Below are positions 34,750 through 44,400 of a stretch of 64,000 bases of DNA, piece by piece (the stretch's first letter is position 1; every line of letters begins with the position of its first letter). Source of the DNA: Oegoconia quadripuncta (lineage: Eukaryota; Arthropoda; Insecta; Lepidoptera; Autostichidae); NCBI GenBank assembly GCA_949316235.1, contig OX438742.1, forward strand, positions 13,143,315 to 13,207,314, read 5' to 3'. A program made the translations under genes and the position numbers. The notes below the pieces were generated by a model that made no database searches, had not been told where the DNA came from, and saw only the letters and a program-made list of their open reading frames with translations.

Positions 34750-34801
34750 CCCTCGTCGTCCCACTCCCGAAAATTCGTTTTCGGGAGTGGAACGACGAGG
34801 G
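34750..34801 (+). other. 24-bp stem-loop with TTCG loop inside the retroposon
   Basis: Arms 34750-34773 and 34778-34801 pair with one mismatch around TTCG. Confidence 0.85.
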
Positions 34802-35707
34802 ATGGTGGAGGGCGAATTCCACCACAGCGGGCTGCGGCGAGGAAGCGGCGCTCCCTGAGGAATGCCCATCTGGGCAGGGGGCGCCGTGAAATCGTCTGCA
34901 GCACGTGGGCGACCTCTCCTTGACGACTGCAGCTAAGGCTGCGGCCGTCGACGAGAGGTCGTGGGGAGCGCCCCCCCCCCCCCCTCTGTTCGGGGGGGGG
35001 GGGGGGGGAGACGGCGGGCGGGTCGGAGGGGCGGTGTCAGCCAGCTGCCTCTACGGGCCTCCCGCTGTTGCAGGCCGCTATGGTAGGGGACGACCTCTCT
35101 GTTGAGGGGTCGTAGCCGTGCGGGACGGCCACTCTTTGCCGCCCGCAGCCAGGTTTGAGCTGCGGACGCCAAGGAGGGGCCGTGGAAAGCGGTCCTCTCT
35201 CTCTGCGAGGCGTGGAAACCTCTGCGAGGTCGGTCACTCGCAGAGGCCTCGCGGAGCGAGGGGAAATGCAGCCGCACGGGGGGCACGGAGGAGAGCTTAT
35301 CTTTACTGATAGGCGATCCTCTGCCCCCCTACCCTGCGGGGCCGTGGGTGGCGATCCGGGGGGATCACCGCCCACACATAGGCCCCGCGAGAAGGCGCGC
35401 GCGGTGTTTTCCGCGCGCCTTCTAGAGGTGGCTGGACCAGGCGATTCCTCCCTGCTCCAGCCCAGAGGTGGGCCTGCCGCCGCTTTTGCCCTGGCGGCGG
35501 GCACCGCGCTGGCGTGGCTGCGGACGAATACCAGATGGTACCCGTGGCCACGCCGTCAACGGCGCGCGCGAGGGAACACCCAGGAGTTTTTAGTCGGTAG
35601 GCCGGCACCTTCTGTGCCGGAGTCCGACATAATCCGCCCCCCTCCCCCGAGGAGGGCGGATAAGCATGAGCGTTTCTCCTGGTAAAAAAAAAAAAAAAAA
35701 AAAAAAA

Positions 35708-35720
35708 GGTTCCTTTGGAT
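35708..35720. repeat. Right target-site duplication of retroposon
   Basis: GGTTCCTTTGGAT directly after the A-run, copy of 34290-34302. Confidence 0.9.
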
Positions 35721-36507
35721 ACTACCGACAACCTTTTGGTAGGGCAGGTCACTATAATACAGGAATGTCTGCCATATTACGATCCATCCAGACATGCAAC
35801 TGAATTGCTAATTTAACCATCTGCCTACGACATATATATTCGGTACTTCGGTATAGAATAGGTACATACATTTTCGGTCTACCGTCAATCAAGATAGGAT
35901 TTGTTGTCTCATTCTGACACAATACTCACATAAGTTACTCATGTTGCCATTTTATTAATTTGATTTTTAAACAAGCAATCTGGTACAATGTTTCCGAATC
36001 AAATATACAATTTCCACGTGCACGCACACACAACAGATTGGTCCCCATCCATAATATTATTAAATTCAATGCAATAATAACAGCTTTTCCAAGTTACTAG
36101 GAACAAAACCATTAAAACATTCATGTAAAATACTCTTGTAACTATGATTAAACGAATCACGTACAGTATTCTTTTTGGAAAGTCAGATTTTTTTAAAATT
36201 CATTTTATTTATTATTTGAGCACTTGGTTATACGCATCATAACTTGATAAAAAACTGCAAAATGTAATTATTTATATTATGTAAAAAAGTATAATTTCTT
36301 AGCTAGCTAAGGAAGAACAGATAATGTCCAATTATATTAATAGTACATTTTAGTTTACGAAATAGTACAAAGTTCTATATATGAACCATAATTGTACAAA
36401 ACAGACTAATAACTTTAAATAGATTGTGACATTGCCTTTCGATGTATAGTACCAGATAAGGAAACCGGCTCGCAAAAGCCCATATTGCCAATTCGCAAAT
36501 GAACATA

Positions 36508-36666
36508 TACAGGACGTCCCAGGTCTATGCCACATGGAGGGAAAGTACCTTGAATATTGTAGATTTAACATTTTACTGAAACAAGACATTATTTTAATTT
36601 AAAAAACTATTTAAACTGCATTCATAGATTTTTAAATAATTACATGGTTGAACCGGGAATCGAACC
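36508..36666 (+). mobile_element. Solo end of a second mariner subfamily
   Basis: Starts TACAGGACGTCCC after TA and follows the left end of the 62070-63114 element (GCCACATGGAGG, TTTAAACTGCATTCATAG, ACCGGGAATCGAACC), then diverges near 36666. Only this end is present. It sits 135 bp left of the complete mariner. Confidence 0.8.
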
Positions 36667-36800
36667 CGCTTCACGAGAAAAAACGCTGGTAGTGCGCATC
36701 ATTGTATTCAGAATTCGAGGTCAATTGTGATCATAATTTACGTTTCTGGCACTACGCCTCGAAAGAGATGGAAAAGTTTCTTAACAACATTTCTGGACTA

Positions 36801-37070
36801 TACAGGGCGTCCCAAAGTTATGGGACATGAAGGGGAAGTACCTTAAATATCGTAGATAGTGAATTTTGCTCAAAGAAGACTTTATGTTATTTTTAAAAGT
36901 TAGTAATTCTGCATTCATAGATTTTCTAAAAATTACTTGCTTCGGCTGGGAATCGAACCGACTTAAATGTGAAAAAAAAAACACCCTACTTTTATGATGC
37001 CAATCGAAAGAATAGCTAAAAAATAATAACTCTGCCTAAGTAACATAGTATTTTAAAAGAAAGGAACAAC
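36801..37070 (+). repeat. Left inverted repeat of the complete mariner
   Basis: Matches 38655-38924 in reverse complement with few differences. Contains, at about 36944-36961, GCTGGGAATCGAACCGAC, which on the other strand is a tRNA T-arm/B-box-like GGTTCGATTCCCAGC. Confidence 0.9.
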
Positions 37071-37514
37071 ATAAAATGATTGAGTCAAATTTCAAGAAAG
37101 TTATTTATTGCCGACGACGTTCGAAAAGTAGCGATATTATCATTCCAAAGATAGCATTGATTATTCGTAAATAAGTACCCACTTCATAAAATAGGTACTA
37201 ACATAGTTTTCCTTATTATAAGTGCACGTGTAGATGAAATGATAAAACTTGTATTTCAATACGTCCTCTGTAAGCTAGACAGAAGGCAAATTAAAAACAA
37301 AAATAAATAATTTATAATTTGAAAATGGAACAGTTTATGACAGCGTTTGTTTGAATGCATACTTTTTAAGATATTTTAAAAAGAAGTGATATTTTTAAAT
37401 GTTGTTCTTAAATTTGAAAATGGAACAGTATGTGCGAGCGTTTGTTTTTCGGATATTGATCTGTTTAGTCTCAATTCACTTACACAAGTGTTATTGTGTT
37501 AATTTATTGCGAAC

Positions 37515-38576
37515 ATGGCATATCAAGTAAGTTTTGATCTAATGGAAGCATATTTTTTGAACGATAAAGATATCTCTAGAAGTTTGCGGTGGTATGGCGT
37601 AAAATATCCTGATAGACAAATACCGTCTCGTAAAGTTTTGAAAAGGCTTGTGAACAATTTGAAAACTCTGGGACGTTTCGATAAACGCCCAAGAGAACCA
37701 CAGCAAGAAAACCATACGATCAACGACGAAGAACTTGGTATTTTAATTTACTTTTCGGCTTTTCCGAAAGCATCGGTGAGAGAAGGAGAACATGAAATTG
37801 GAGTTTCAAAAAGTAAAATACACCGTGTATTAAAAAAACACGGTTTTAAGAGTTATGTTGAAGGACGATTGGTTCAAAAATTACTTCCGGGCGATACAGA
37901 AAGGAGAAAAAATTTCTGTCTTGATATCCAGGCACGATTGCTCGAAGATCCAAATTTTTTGGATAATATTATTTGGACAGACGAATCTAACTTTAGCAAT
38001 AACGGTATGTATAACCGCAACAATAATCGTATTTGGTCTAAAGAAAATCCCCTACGAGTGACTGAAACTAATAACCAAGTGCGTTTTTCACTCAACTGTT
38101 GGTGCGGACTTTTAAAAAACCGGGTTTTCTTAATCCATTTTTACCAAGGAACCTTGAACACAGAAAAGTATTTAGGAATACTTCAAATTTTAAGGGATAA
38201 GATAAGAAACCATTCCGCGGCGGAGCAAGAAAACTTAATTTTCCAACAAGATGGAGCTCCGGCTCATAATAGTCGGAGAGCAGCAGATTTTCTAAATGAA
38301 TGTTTTCCTACATGGATTGGTACAAATGGACCGATTAGATGGCCGGCCAGATCCCCGGACCTCACACCATTAGATTTCTTCTTTTGGGGATACGTGAAAG
38401 ATATGCTATACAAAAAGCGATACGAGAACGTAGGCGAGTTGCAAACAGAATTGTGCCATATCACATCGAGTGTTCACCATAAAATGATTAGAAAATCAAC
38501 AGGCAGCGGGCTCATTAAAAGATTGGCGATTTGCGTAAGACAAGAGGGATCACATTTTGAGCATTTAATTAATTAA
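37515..38576 (+). CDS. Mariner-type DDD transposase, 353 aa, intact
   Basis: Cut-and-paste transposase of the IS630/Tc1/mariner superfamily. The N-terminal ~110 residues look like paired helix-turn-helix DNA-binding domains (IPSRKVLKRLVNNLKTLG; SKSKIHRVLKKHGFKSY). Catalytic triad read from motifs: D156 in IIWTDESNF, D246 in FQQDGAPAH, D282 in RSPDLTPLDFFFWG. The D246-D282 gap is 35 residues, so DD35D rather than the 34 of classical mariner. The C-terminus ends GSHFEHLIN, common in a subgroup found widely in arthropods. ATG 37515 gives full family length, and the terminators TAA TTAA follow directly. No frameshift or stop was seen. Confidence 0.93.
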   Translation: MAYQVSFDLMEAYFLNDKDISRSLRWYGVKYPDRQIPSRKVLKRLVNNLKTLGRFDKRPREPQQENHTINDEELGILIYFSAFPKASVREGEHEIGVSKSKIHRVLKKHGFKSYVEGRLVQKLLPGDTERRKNFCLDIQARLLEDPNFLDNIIWTDESNFSNNGMYNRNNNRIWSKENPLRVTETNNQVRFSLNCWCGLLKNRVFLIHFYQGTLNTEKYLGILQILRDKIRNHSAAEQENLIFQQDGAPAHNSRRAADFLNECFPTWIGTNGPIRWPARSPDLTPLDFFFWGYVKDMLYKKRYENVGELQTELCHITSSVHHKMIRKSTGSGLIKRLAICVRQEGSHFEHLIN

Positions 38577-38654
38577 TTTACAAAAAAATACCTACTTAAT
38601 TGACTACGGCAGTTTCATGTATGTTTTTTATTTGATTAAAATGATTAATTTCAC

Positions 38655-38924
38655 GTTGTTCCTTTCTTTTAAAATACTATGTTACTTAGGCAGAGTTATT
38701 ATTTTTTAGCTATTCTTTCGATTGGCATCATAAAAGTAGGGTGTTTTTTTTTTCACATTTGAGTCGGTTCGATTCCCAGCCGAAGCAAATAATTTTTAGA
38801 AAATCTATGAATGCAGAATTACTAACTTTTAAAAATAACATAAAGTCTTCTTTGAGCAAAATTCACTATCTACGATATTTAAGGTACTTCCCCTTCATGT
38901 CCCATAACTTTGGGACGCCCTGTA
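38655..38924 (-). repeat. Right inverted repeat of the complete mariner
   Basis: Reverse complement of 36801-37070. Contains GGTTCGATTCCCAGCC at about 38765-38780. Confidence 0.9.
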
Positions 38925-39118
38925 TACATAACTATATCAAATATATTTTTGGTATACAAAATAGGTCCAAAGCATAACAATAACATTTATAAAAATAATG
39001 AAAAATATCTATATATAAAATAATATTATGTATTGATATCACGACATAACTTCATGACTTAACAACTACTTGCAATTTATAATTTCTTGTCTTACCGAGG
39101 AGTTGACCGTGGAGAGGA

Positions 39119-39203
39119 CATGACACTCACGTGTCATGACACGTAAGAAGACCGGTAAATGACTGGGCTGTGCATGCACAACCCAGCCATTTACCGGTCT
39201 TCT
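39119..39203. repeat. Twin hairpins
   Basis: CATGACAC/GTGTCATG at about 39119-39138, then a 58-bp palindrome 39146-39203 (AGAAGACCGGTAAATG arms, two mismatches, centre TGCATGCA). Confidence 0.85.
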
Positions 39204-39646
39204 CGCTGCTAGTCAAGTCTAAAATTTATTCTCCAATATACCAGACTGGTTCTTTTTAACGTAAGATAAAAAATAGGGCATACTAGGTAACTGAAATAGA
39301 AAGTATGGTACAGTTTTCTTTTTTTGTAATACCATCATCGCATAAAGCCATGTGTCATTTGACGGTCGCATTTGTAGCCTATTCCACATAATTACATCAC
39401 TAAATTAAATAAATAAAAAACTTGGAGAAAATATTAAGACTTCCAAATAAATTTCGCATGACCGGAACCTTACGAGTCTAGCCAGTCGCATATCAATCTC
39501 CGGCTGGCGCGAGCGTGGACGAGTCTTGAAAAAAAAAAATGAAACTACCTATGCCAATAACCTCTATTTCACTTACCTAATATGTCCTATGTTTTCCTTA
39601 CGGCAAAAAAAAAACTCATATGTTATAAAAATAACAGTTATTGCTG

Positions 39647-39789
39647 TCGATTCGGATGTGTACATCAACTAAACTAAAACCAGTTTTAGAGTGGTGCCGT
39701 CGCATCGTACTGTTAAAGAGAGAAAGAGACTATTACTATTACTTTAAAACTGGTTTTAGTTTAGTTTAGTTGGTGTACATCCGAATCGA
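39647..39789. mobile_element. MITE, TCGATTCGGATGTACA family, copy 1
   Basis: Inverted ends TCGATTCGGATGT...ACATCCGAATCGA continuing through AACTAAACTAAAACCAGTTTT, about 45 bp. Non-coding. Confidence 0.85.
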
Positions 39790-40329
39790 TAGCATTGACA
39801 CTTCAAGTCTGAATCTGGATTTATAGTATAGTTCATGTTATTGCACAAGTGAGCGTGCTTCCACCTTTGGCCTCATTTTCTAGTCAGTCTAGGCACATCA
39901 AACTTATAGATGCTCTCGTCAAATTATAAAACAATTTACAATTTATATCGTATCATCTACACACCACGAACGACCGATTGAATAAATACATAAAAAGATA
40001 TTTATTCAACACAAATATATTAGAATGAAAAGTGATTACATATAATCATGTACAGCTTAATTTAGATCACTAAATTACATATATTTTTCTACTTATTGTG
40101 AGTCGAATTCGTTATCGAACAAAAGGCATTTTAGCCGTTGTTGTTCCAACGTTTCGTCAATTAAGTACTGCCAGTATTACTGAGCTGCTTGCTGTATGGT
40201 AGATCGTTCACATAACGCGCGGACGGTCCAAAGGTTAAAAGTGTGATGTCTGATGTGCGTTTGACTAGACGTGGGATTCATGCATTTCTCTTTCACACAG
40301 TCTACTGCTGATATAGATTATTCCTATAT

Positions 40330-40645
40330 GTATTTCCCTCAGCCGGTAAACATCCCACTGCAGGGATATAGGCCTTCCCTTGTATAATGAGGGAGTATGG
40401 GCCATAGTCCACCACGCTGGTCCAATGCAGGTTGGGGACGTCATATGCCTTAGAATTTTTATTTCTCGGGCATGCAGGTTTACTCACGATCTTTTCCTTT
40501 ACCGTTTAAGAGCAGTCGGATAAATGCGCACAAGTAATTAAATTAAAATTAAAAACTTATTGGTCCATGGCCGCCCGGGAATCGAACCCGAACCTCTCAA
40601 AAACACTGATTGTCACGTGGCCAATAGTATGACACAACTCTACCA
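40330..40645 (-). mobile_element. Composite SINE, full length
   Basis: On the minus strand a tRNA-like head (B box GGTTCGATTCCCGG), a body with TTATCCGACTGC and GAGAAATAAAAATTCTA, and a tail ending CCTGCAGTGGGATGTTTACC. Same structure as 50490-50733. Any open frame across it is accidental. Confidence 0.72.
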
Positions 40646-41323
40646 ACAACCAGGGGGTTCCAGTGGTGGATCATGGCCCAAACCCTCTCCCAGTGAGAGG
40701 AGGCTGTGCCGTGCAGTGGGAACGTTTAAGGCTGATGATGATGAAGAAAAGAGCTACTGCTTGTGTACAGTACAGTCTAATGACTGTGATTACAGGAAAA
40801 TGCAAGAATGTGATAATTATTATCATTTGCAATCTCTTTCACACGCTAGAAAATATGAATTGATCTATATGCTTTTTAAATCTAGATTGCTGACAGTTTT
40901 TCTGTAAGACAAGCCTAAAAATCTTGAAAATAAATACTACATACCTCAAACGTACTAACATCTAGTAAATAGAAAATTTTAAGTAAACCTACACCAAATT
41001 GTTTTGATAAAATGGCAGGGCCACTGATCCTTTGTAAAGGCTAAAGGCAATATTACTTAATCTACATGGACTAAAATAGCACCTACTTAGACAATCACAG
41101 CTTTAAAAATACACATTAAGTACCCTATAAAACGTAGGTCCATAACCCTTATATTTAGGAACTTTACAACTTCTGTTCCTAGGTCACATCAAACAAAAAA
41201 CATTATTATGTCGAATCTATGCAACATCTAGAAATAACTTCCTAGTGGGTTCGTTCACACAAAATTCCCGGATTAAGTAAGTCCTCCATATGAGGGTAAC
41301 ATGTAATGCATAGGGGGCTTCAA

Positions 41324-41400
41324 TTAGCTTCCGTCTGTCATGTCTTCCAGAATGTACACCATATCGTTTGGCTGTTCATATCGGATTACTGACGAGTAAC
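41324..41400 (-). CDS. MFSD6: MFSD6 last coding exon 13 (aa 713-737, stop TAA)
   Basis: A 77-nt exon: YSSVIRYEQPNDMVYILEDM and TDGS, then TAA at 41324-41326. Acceptor catttacag. The short acidic cytosolic tail is not diagnostic by itself. It is supported by phase and by being the only fitting terminal exon seen before the next repeat cluster. Confidence 0.85.
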
Positions 41401-44400
41401 CTGTAAATGAGAAAAAATACAATCTATTTAATAAATACTAATAGGTAGTGGCCCACACGCTTAGGCAATACCAAAATGTTGTTTTTCTAATTTTTGAGAC
41501 ATGTAACCTTTGCGCAATGGCCGTGTACGTGCATGTCGTAAGCAGACGGATAAATAAACAATTCAAGTGAATATCTAGGTAGTTGGTTATGTATGGCGAA
41601 TGTTTCCTGCAGTATATTGATAACTGCTTTGAGCAGCATAGTTTTCGGTAAAAGCATGTCTGCCATACATACAACAAATCGTAATGTTCTCTAGTTTGTT
41701 TCCCTTGGGTTGTGTTTATAAAGAATATTTTGTTTGTGCCTAAATATTCAATTGAATAGCTAATTTAACCATCTGCCTACGACATATGTAATTCCGTAAC
41801 TTACCTAAACTACAACAATGGTATTATCAAGATGGTTAAATGCGTTTATGACCCTTTTATTGTAATGGTACTATAAAATTTAAGTATTCTGATATAGTAA
41901 TATACGATTAAGAATTCGTAACTTTAATTGCATCATGTCATAAAGATGGAAGATTGCTGGGCATATAAAAGTCGGTAACATTGTAGTCTATGGTTTAGAT
42001 GATTTAGGCTGGTGCCTTTGCTGAGTGCTAGTGTACATTGTCACCTAAGGTACATTTATTATAATATACAAGATAAAAAAAATAAAAAAATGTATAAAAT
42101 ATTTACACTGAATTTCTAGCTTTCATATAAATGCCCATACCCAACGTATTCGGTCAGTCAATTAAAAAAGTAACCAATTTCCGGCGGGTGTAGTGGTGGT
42201 GATTACAGGTGTTTGAAATTCATGCTACTTTATATGAAACTAAAATGTGTACTGCTGGTAAACATAGATTTTCGTGATAATTCAAAAAATTGGAAAAATG
42301 AATCGAGTAGGTAATATATTTTAGGTAGGTATATTTTATGCGTGTTATAGTGATAGGACAGTTTGGCGCTCCCAATAAATTAAAAGAAGTACACACATGT
42401 TCTGTCCTCTATACCATTTACCTCGATCACACGTGATGTTAAGTGAAGAAGAGGCCATAGGTGGTAGCGTACACACGAAACCCCGATATAATTTTAGGGG
42501 AAGTGACTATTTTATATTTAACAATCGCTATCAACGTCGTACTGGACCGGTAACCGTCATCTTATTTGGGGGACTGGCTATCTCATCTCTGACAACCGGA
42601 ACACAAAAATGCTATTAACATTGTTGTTTGGCGGCAGACTTAGATAAGATGGTGGTAGCTAGCCGGGCGGATATTTAAAATGCCCTACCGCCAACCAAAC
42701 CGAGTACTAAACACGATCGAACCAGCGCGGCGATGTCCGATCCGAAAGCCCTATATTGTTTATATTGAGCCTGGAGGCACTTGATTCATTTTTGCAAATA
42801 TTTTTTATCACGAAAACTCCTATAGGTCTTCATAGTAAATTTTAGATAAGGTGAATCATATGGACATTGCGCATATTTGCTGAACAAAGCACCAGAAAGA
42901 ATCTGAGAAGTATGTATACCAATAAAAATGAACTCAATTTTTAGACCTCTTGGAAACGTTTTTTTCAGTTGCTCTTTATGATAAATTCCAAATAACAAAA
43001 AAAACATCCAAAAAGGCCAATTTTATATTTATGAAACGATTGTGCAAGTTACTCGCTATAGCATGCGTTTGATTAGGTCAGATTAGTGATTCGTCATCTT
43101 CTCGCTCTGGTGTTAATTTAATTTTGGTCAAATATCCAATATTTGTCTTTGTAGGTAAAAGCAAAGTACCGTTTGATGAAAAACCAAAACTAGTTTTTTT
43201 AAAACAGCTTAACGATGTTTAGTTGCTGGTCGTTATTATGACTTACTGACCATTTGCAAAGTTACCTGACGAATAGTTAATTTGATGGATCGCTAAGCTG
43301 ACCAATAGCGAGAGGTACAAAAAGTGGCGGTGTTTACAAGCCCTGTAGAACCAGATTTGCTGATTCTCATAACTGTGCATTATTGTGCAGCTAAGTAAAA
43401 TTGCGTGCAGAGCTGGAGTGACACAAGCCAAGTAAAGACTACATGCAAGACTTGGTCAATATATAAAATAAAATAAAAAAATAAATAAATGTCTTTGCAC
43501 AAACACACAGCGCCGTCTAGGTCCACAGTAAGCATCTAGGCTTGTGTTAGGGATACTAGATGGTTGATAAACTACACAAATATTTTTTTTTTTTTGTAAA
43601 TAAATACATGTATAAATGAAAAACATCCATAACTCGGGAGCACATGTCTGTATTCATCATACAAACATATGCCCCTAGCGGGATTCGAACCCGCGACCAT
43701 TTGGTGTACTACACCAAATAGGTCGTCAATATATGAATGTTACGATTCCATGCTCTAGCTAGATTGTATACGAGTTTCGACATTGCGTGCACAACTTTAT
43801 CGTTTTAGTATTTCATTTATCTTTATTTTATTCCAATAGATATAAGCCAATAATCACATTTTAGTGAGCCCAGTTCAAACAATGAAATGCCTTTTAAGTA
43901 ATAAAATAATGTCTCACAGCAGACAAATTTATCGTAACAATAAAATCGCTATTAAGTATTACATCATTTTACAGATAAATCGGAGGATGATTAAATTAAA
44001 CACAGAACTTCTGCTAAATGTGGTTAATATATTTAATAAAAATTAAAACAAATTGGACGCATTATGGACGAATAACACAGTTTCGGTTTTATTTAAACAT
44101 AGACAATTTTTATAAAATATTTGTAATAAACAATAAATAATAGAAATCCTTTTATTTACGTTATACTTTACAATTGATTTATTGCTTACAAATCTATTTC
44201 GTTGTCAATTGAATGCACGAATGAAATGGGATGGTAAGTGGAGAAAGAGTAAAGTAATAATAGCGGAGATAAAAATAATATCAAAAGATGATAACATCCA
44301 AAAAAGAATGTTAATAGTTACATCTTACGTTACATAGAACGTGAAAAAAAATCATAATAAATTGACCCTTACAAGGCAAAATAGGAACTTGTATCAGGCT

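Larger units (their letters stand above)
34303..35706 (+). mobile_element. Non-autonomous GC-rich poly(A) retroposon
   Basis: A 1.4-kb insert with much higher GC than anything around it. It ends in an A-run at 35684-35706. A 13-bp target-site duplication, GGTTCCTTTGGAT, is found at 34290-34302 and again at 35708-35720. That structure means target-primed reverse transcription by a non-LTR (LINE) machinery. No frame in it resembles reverse transcriptase; long open frames on both strands reflect GC richness only. It has many stem-loops and an HDV-like ribozyme at its first base. It is probably the two ends of a LINE with the coding part deleted, or a stand-alone parasite of one. Confidence 0.85.
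36801..38924 (+). mobile_element. Complete mariner-type (IS630/Tc1/mariner) DNA transposon
   Basis: A 2124-bp element bounded by TA dinucleotides at 36799-36800 and 38925-38926. The ends read TACAGGGCGTCCC and GGGACGCCCTGTA. The inverted repeats are about 270 bp each (36801-37070 and 38655-38924), unusually long for mariner, and enclose one intact transposase gene. The two arms are nearly identical by eye and the gene is open, so this looks like a young and possibly autonomous copy. It lies between DENND1 and MFSD6. Confidence 0.93.

Noticed and set aside
34314..35795. Many long open frames on both strands in the GC-rich block
   Set aside because: Stops are rare in GC-rich DNA. The frames overlap on both strands, are low complexity and show no RT, endonuclease or Gag-like motif.
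37523..38464. Minus-strand frames across the transposase
   Set aside because: Shadows of the intact plus-strand transposase gene.
40560..40907. Plus-strand 115-aa open frame
   Set aside because: It reads antisense through the tRNA-like SINE head and a second common repeat (GGATCATGGCCCAAACCC), so it is repeat-derived.
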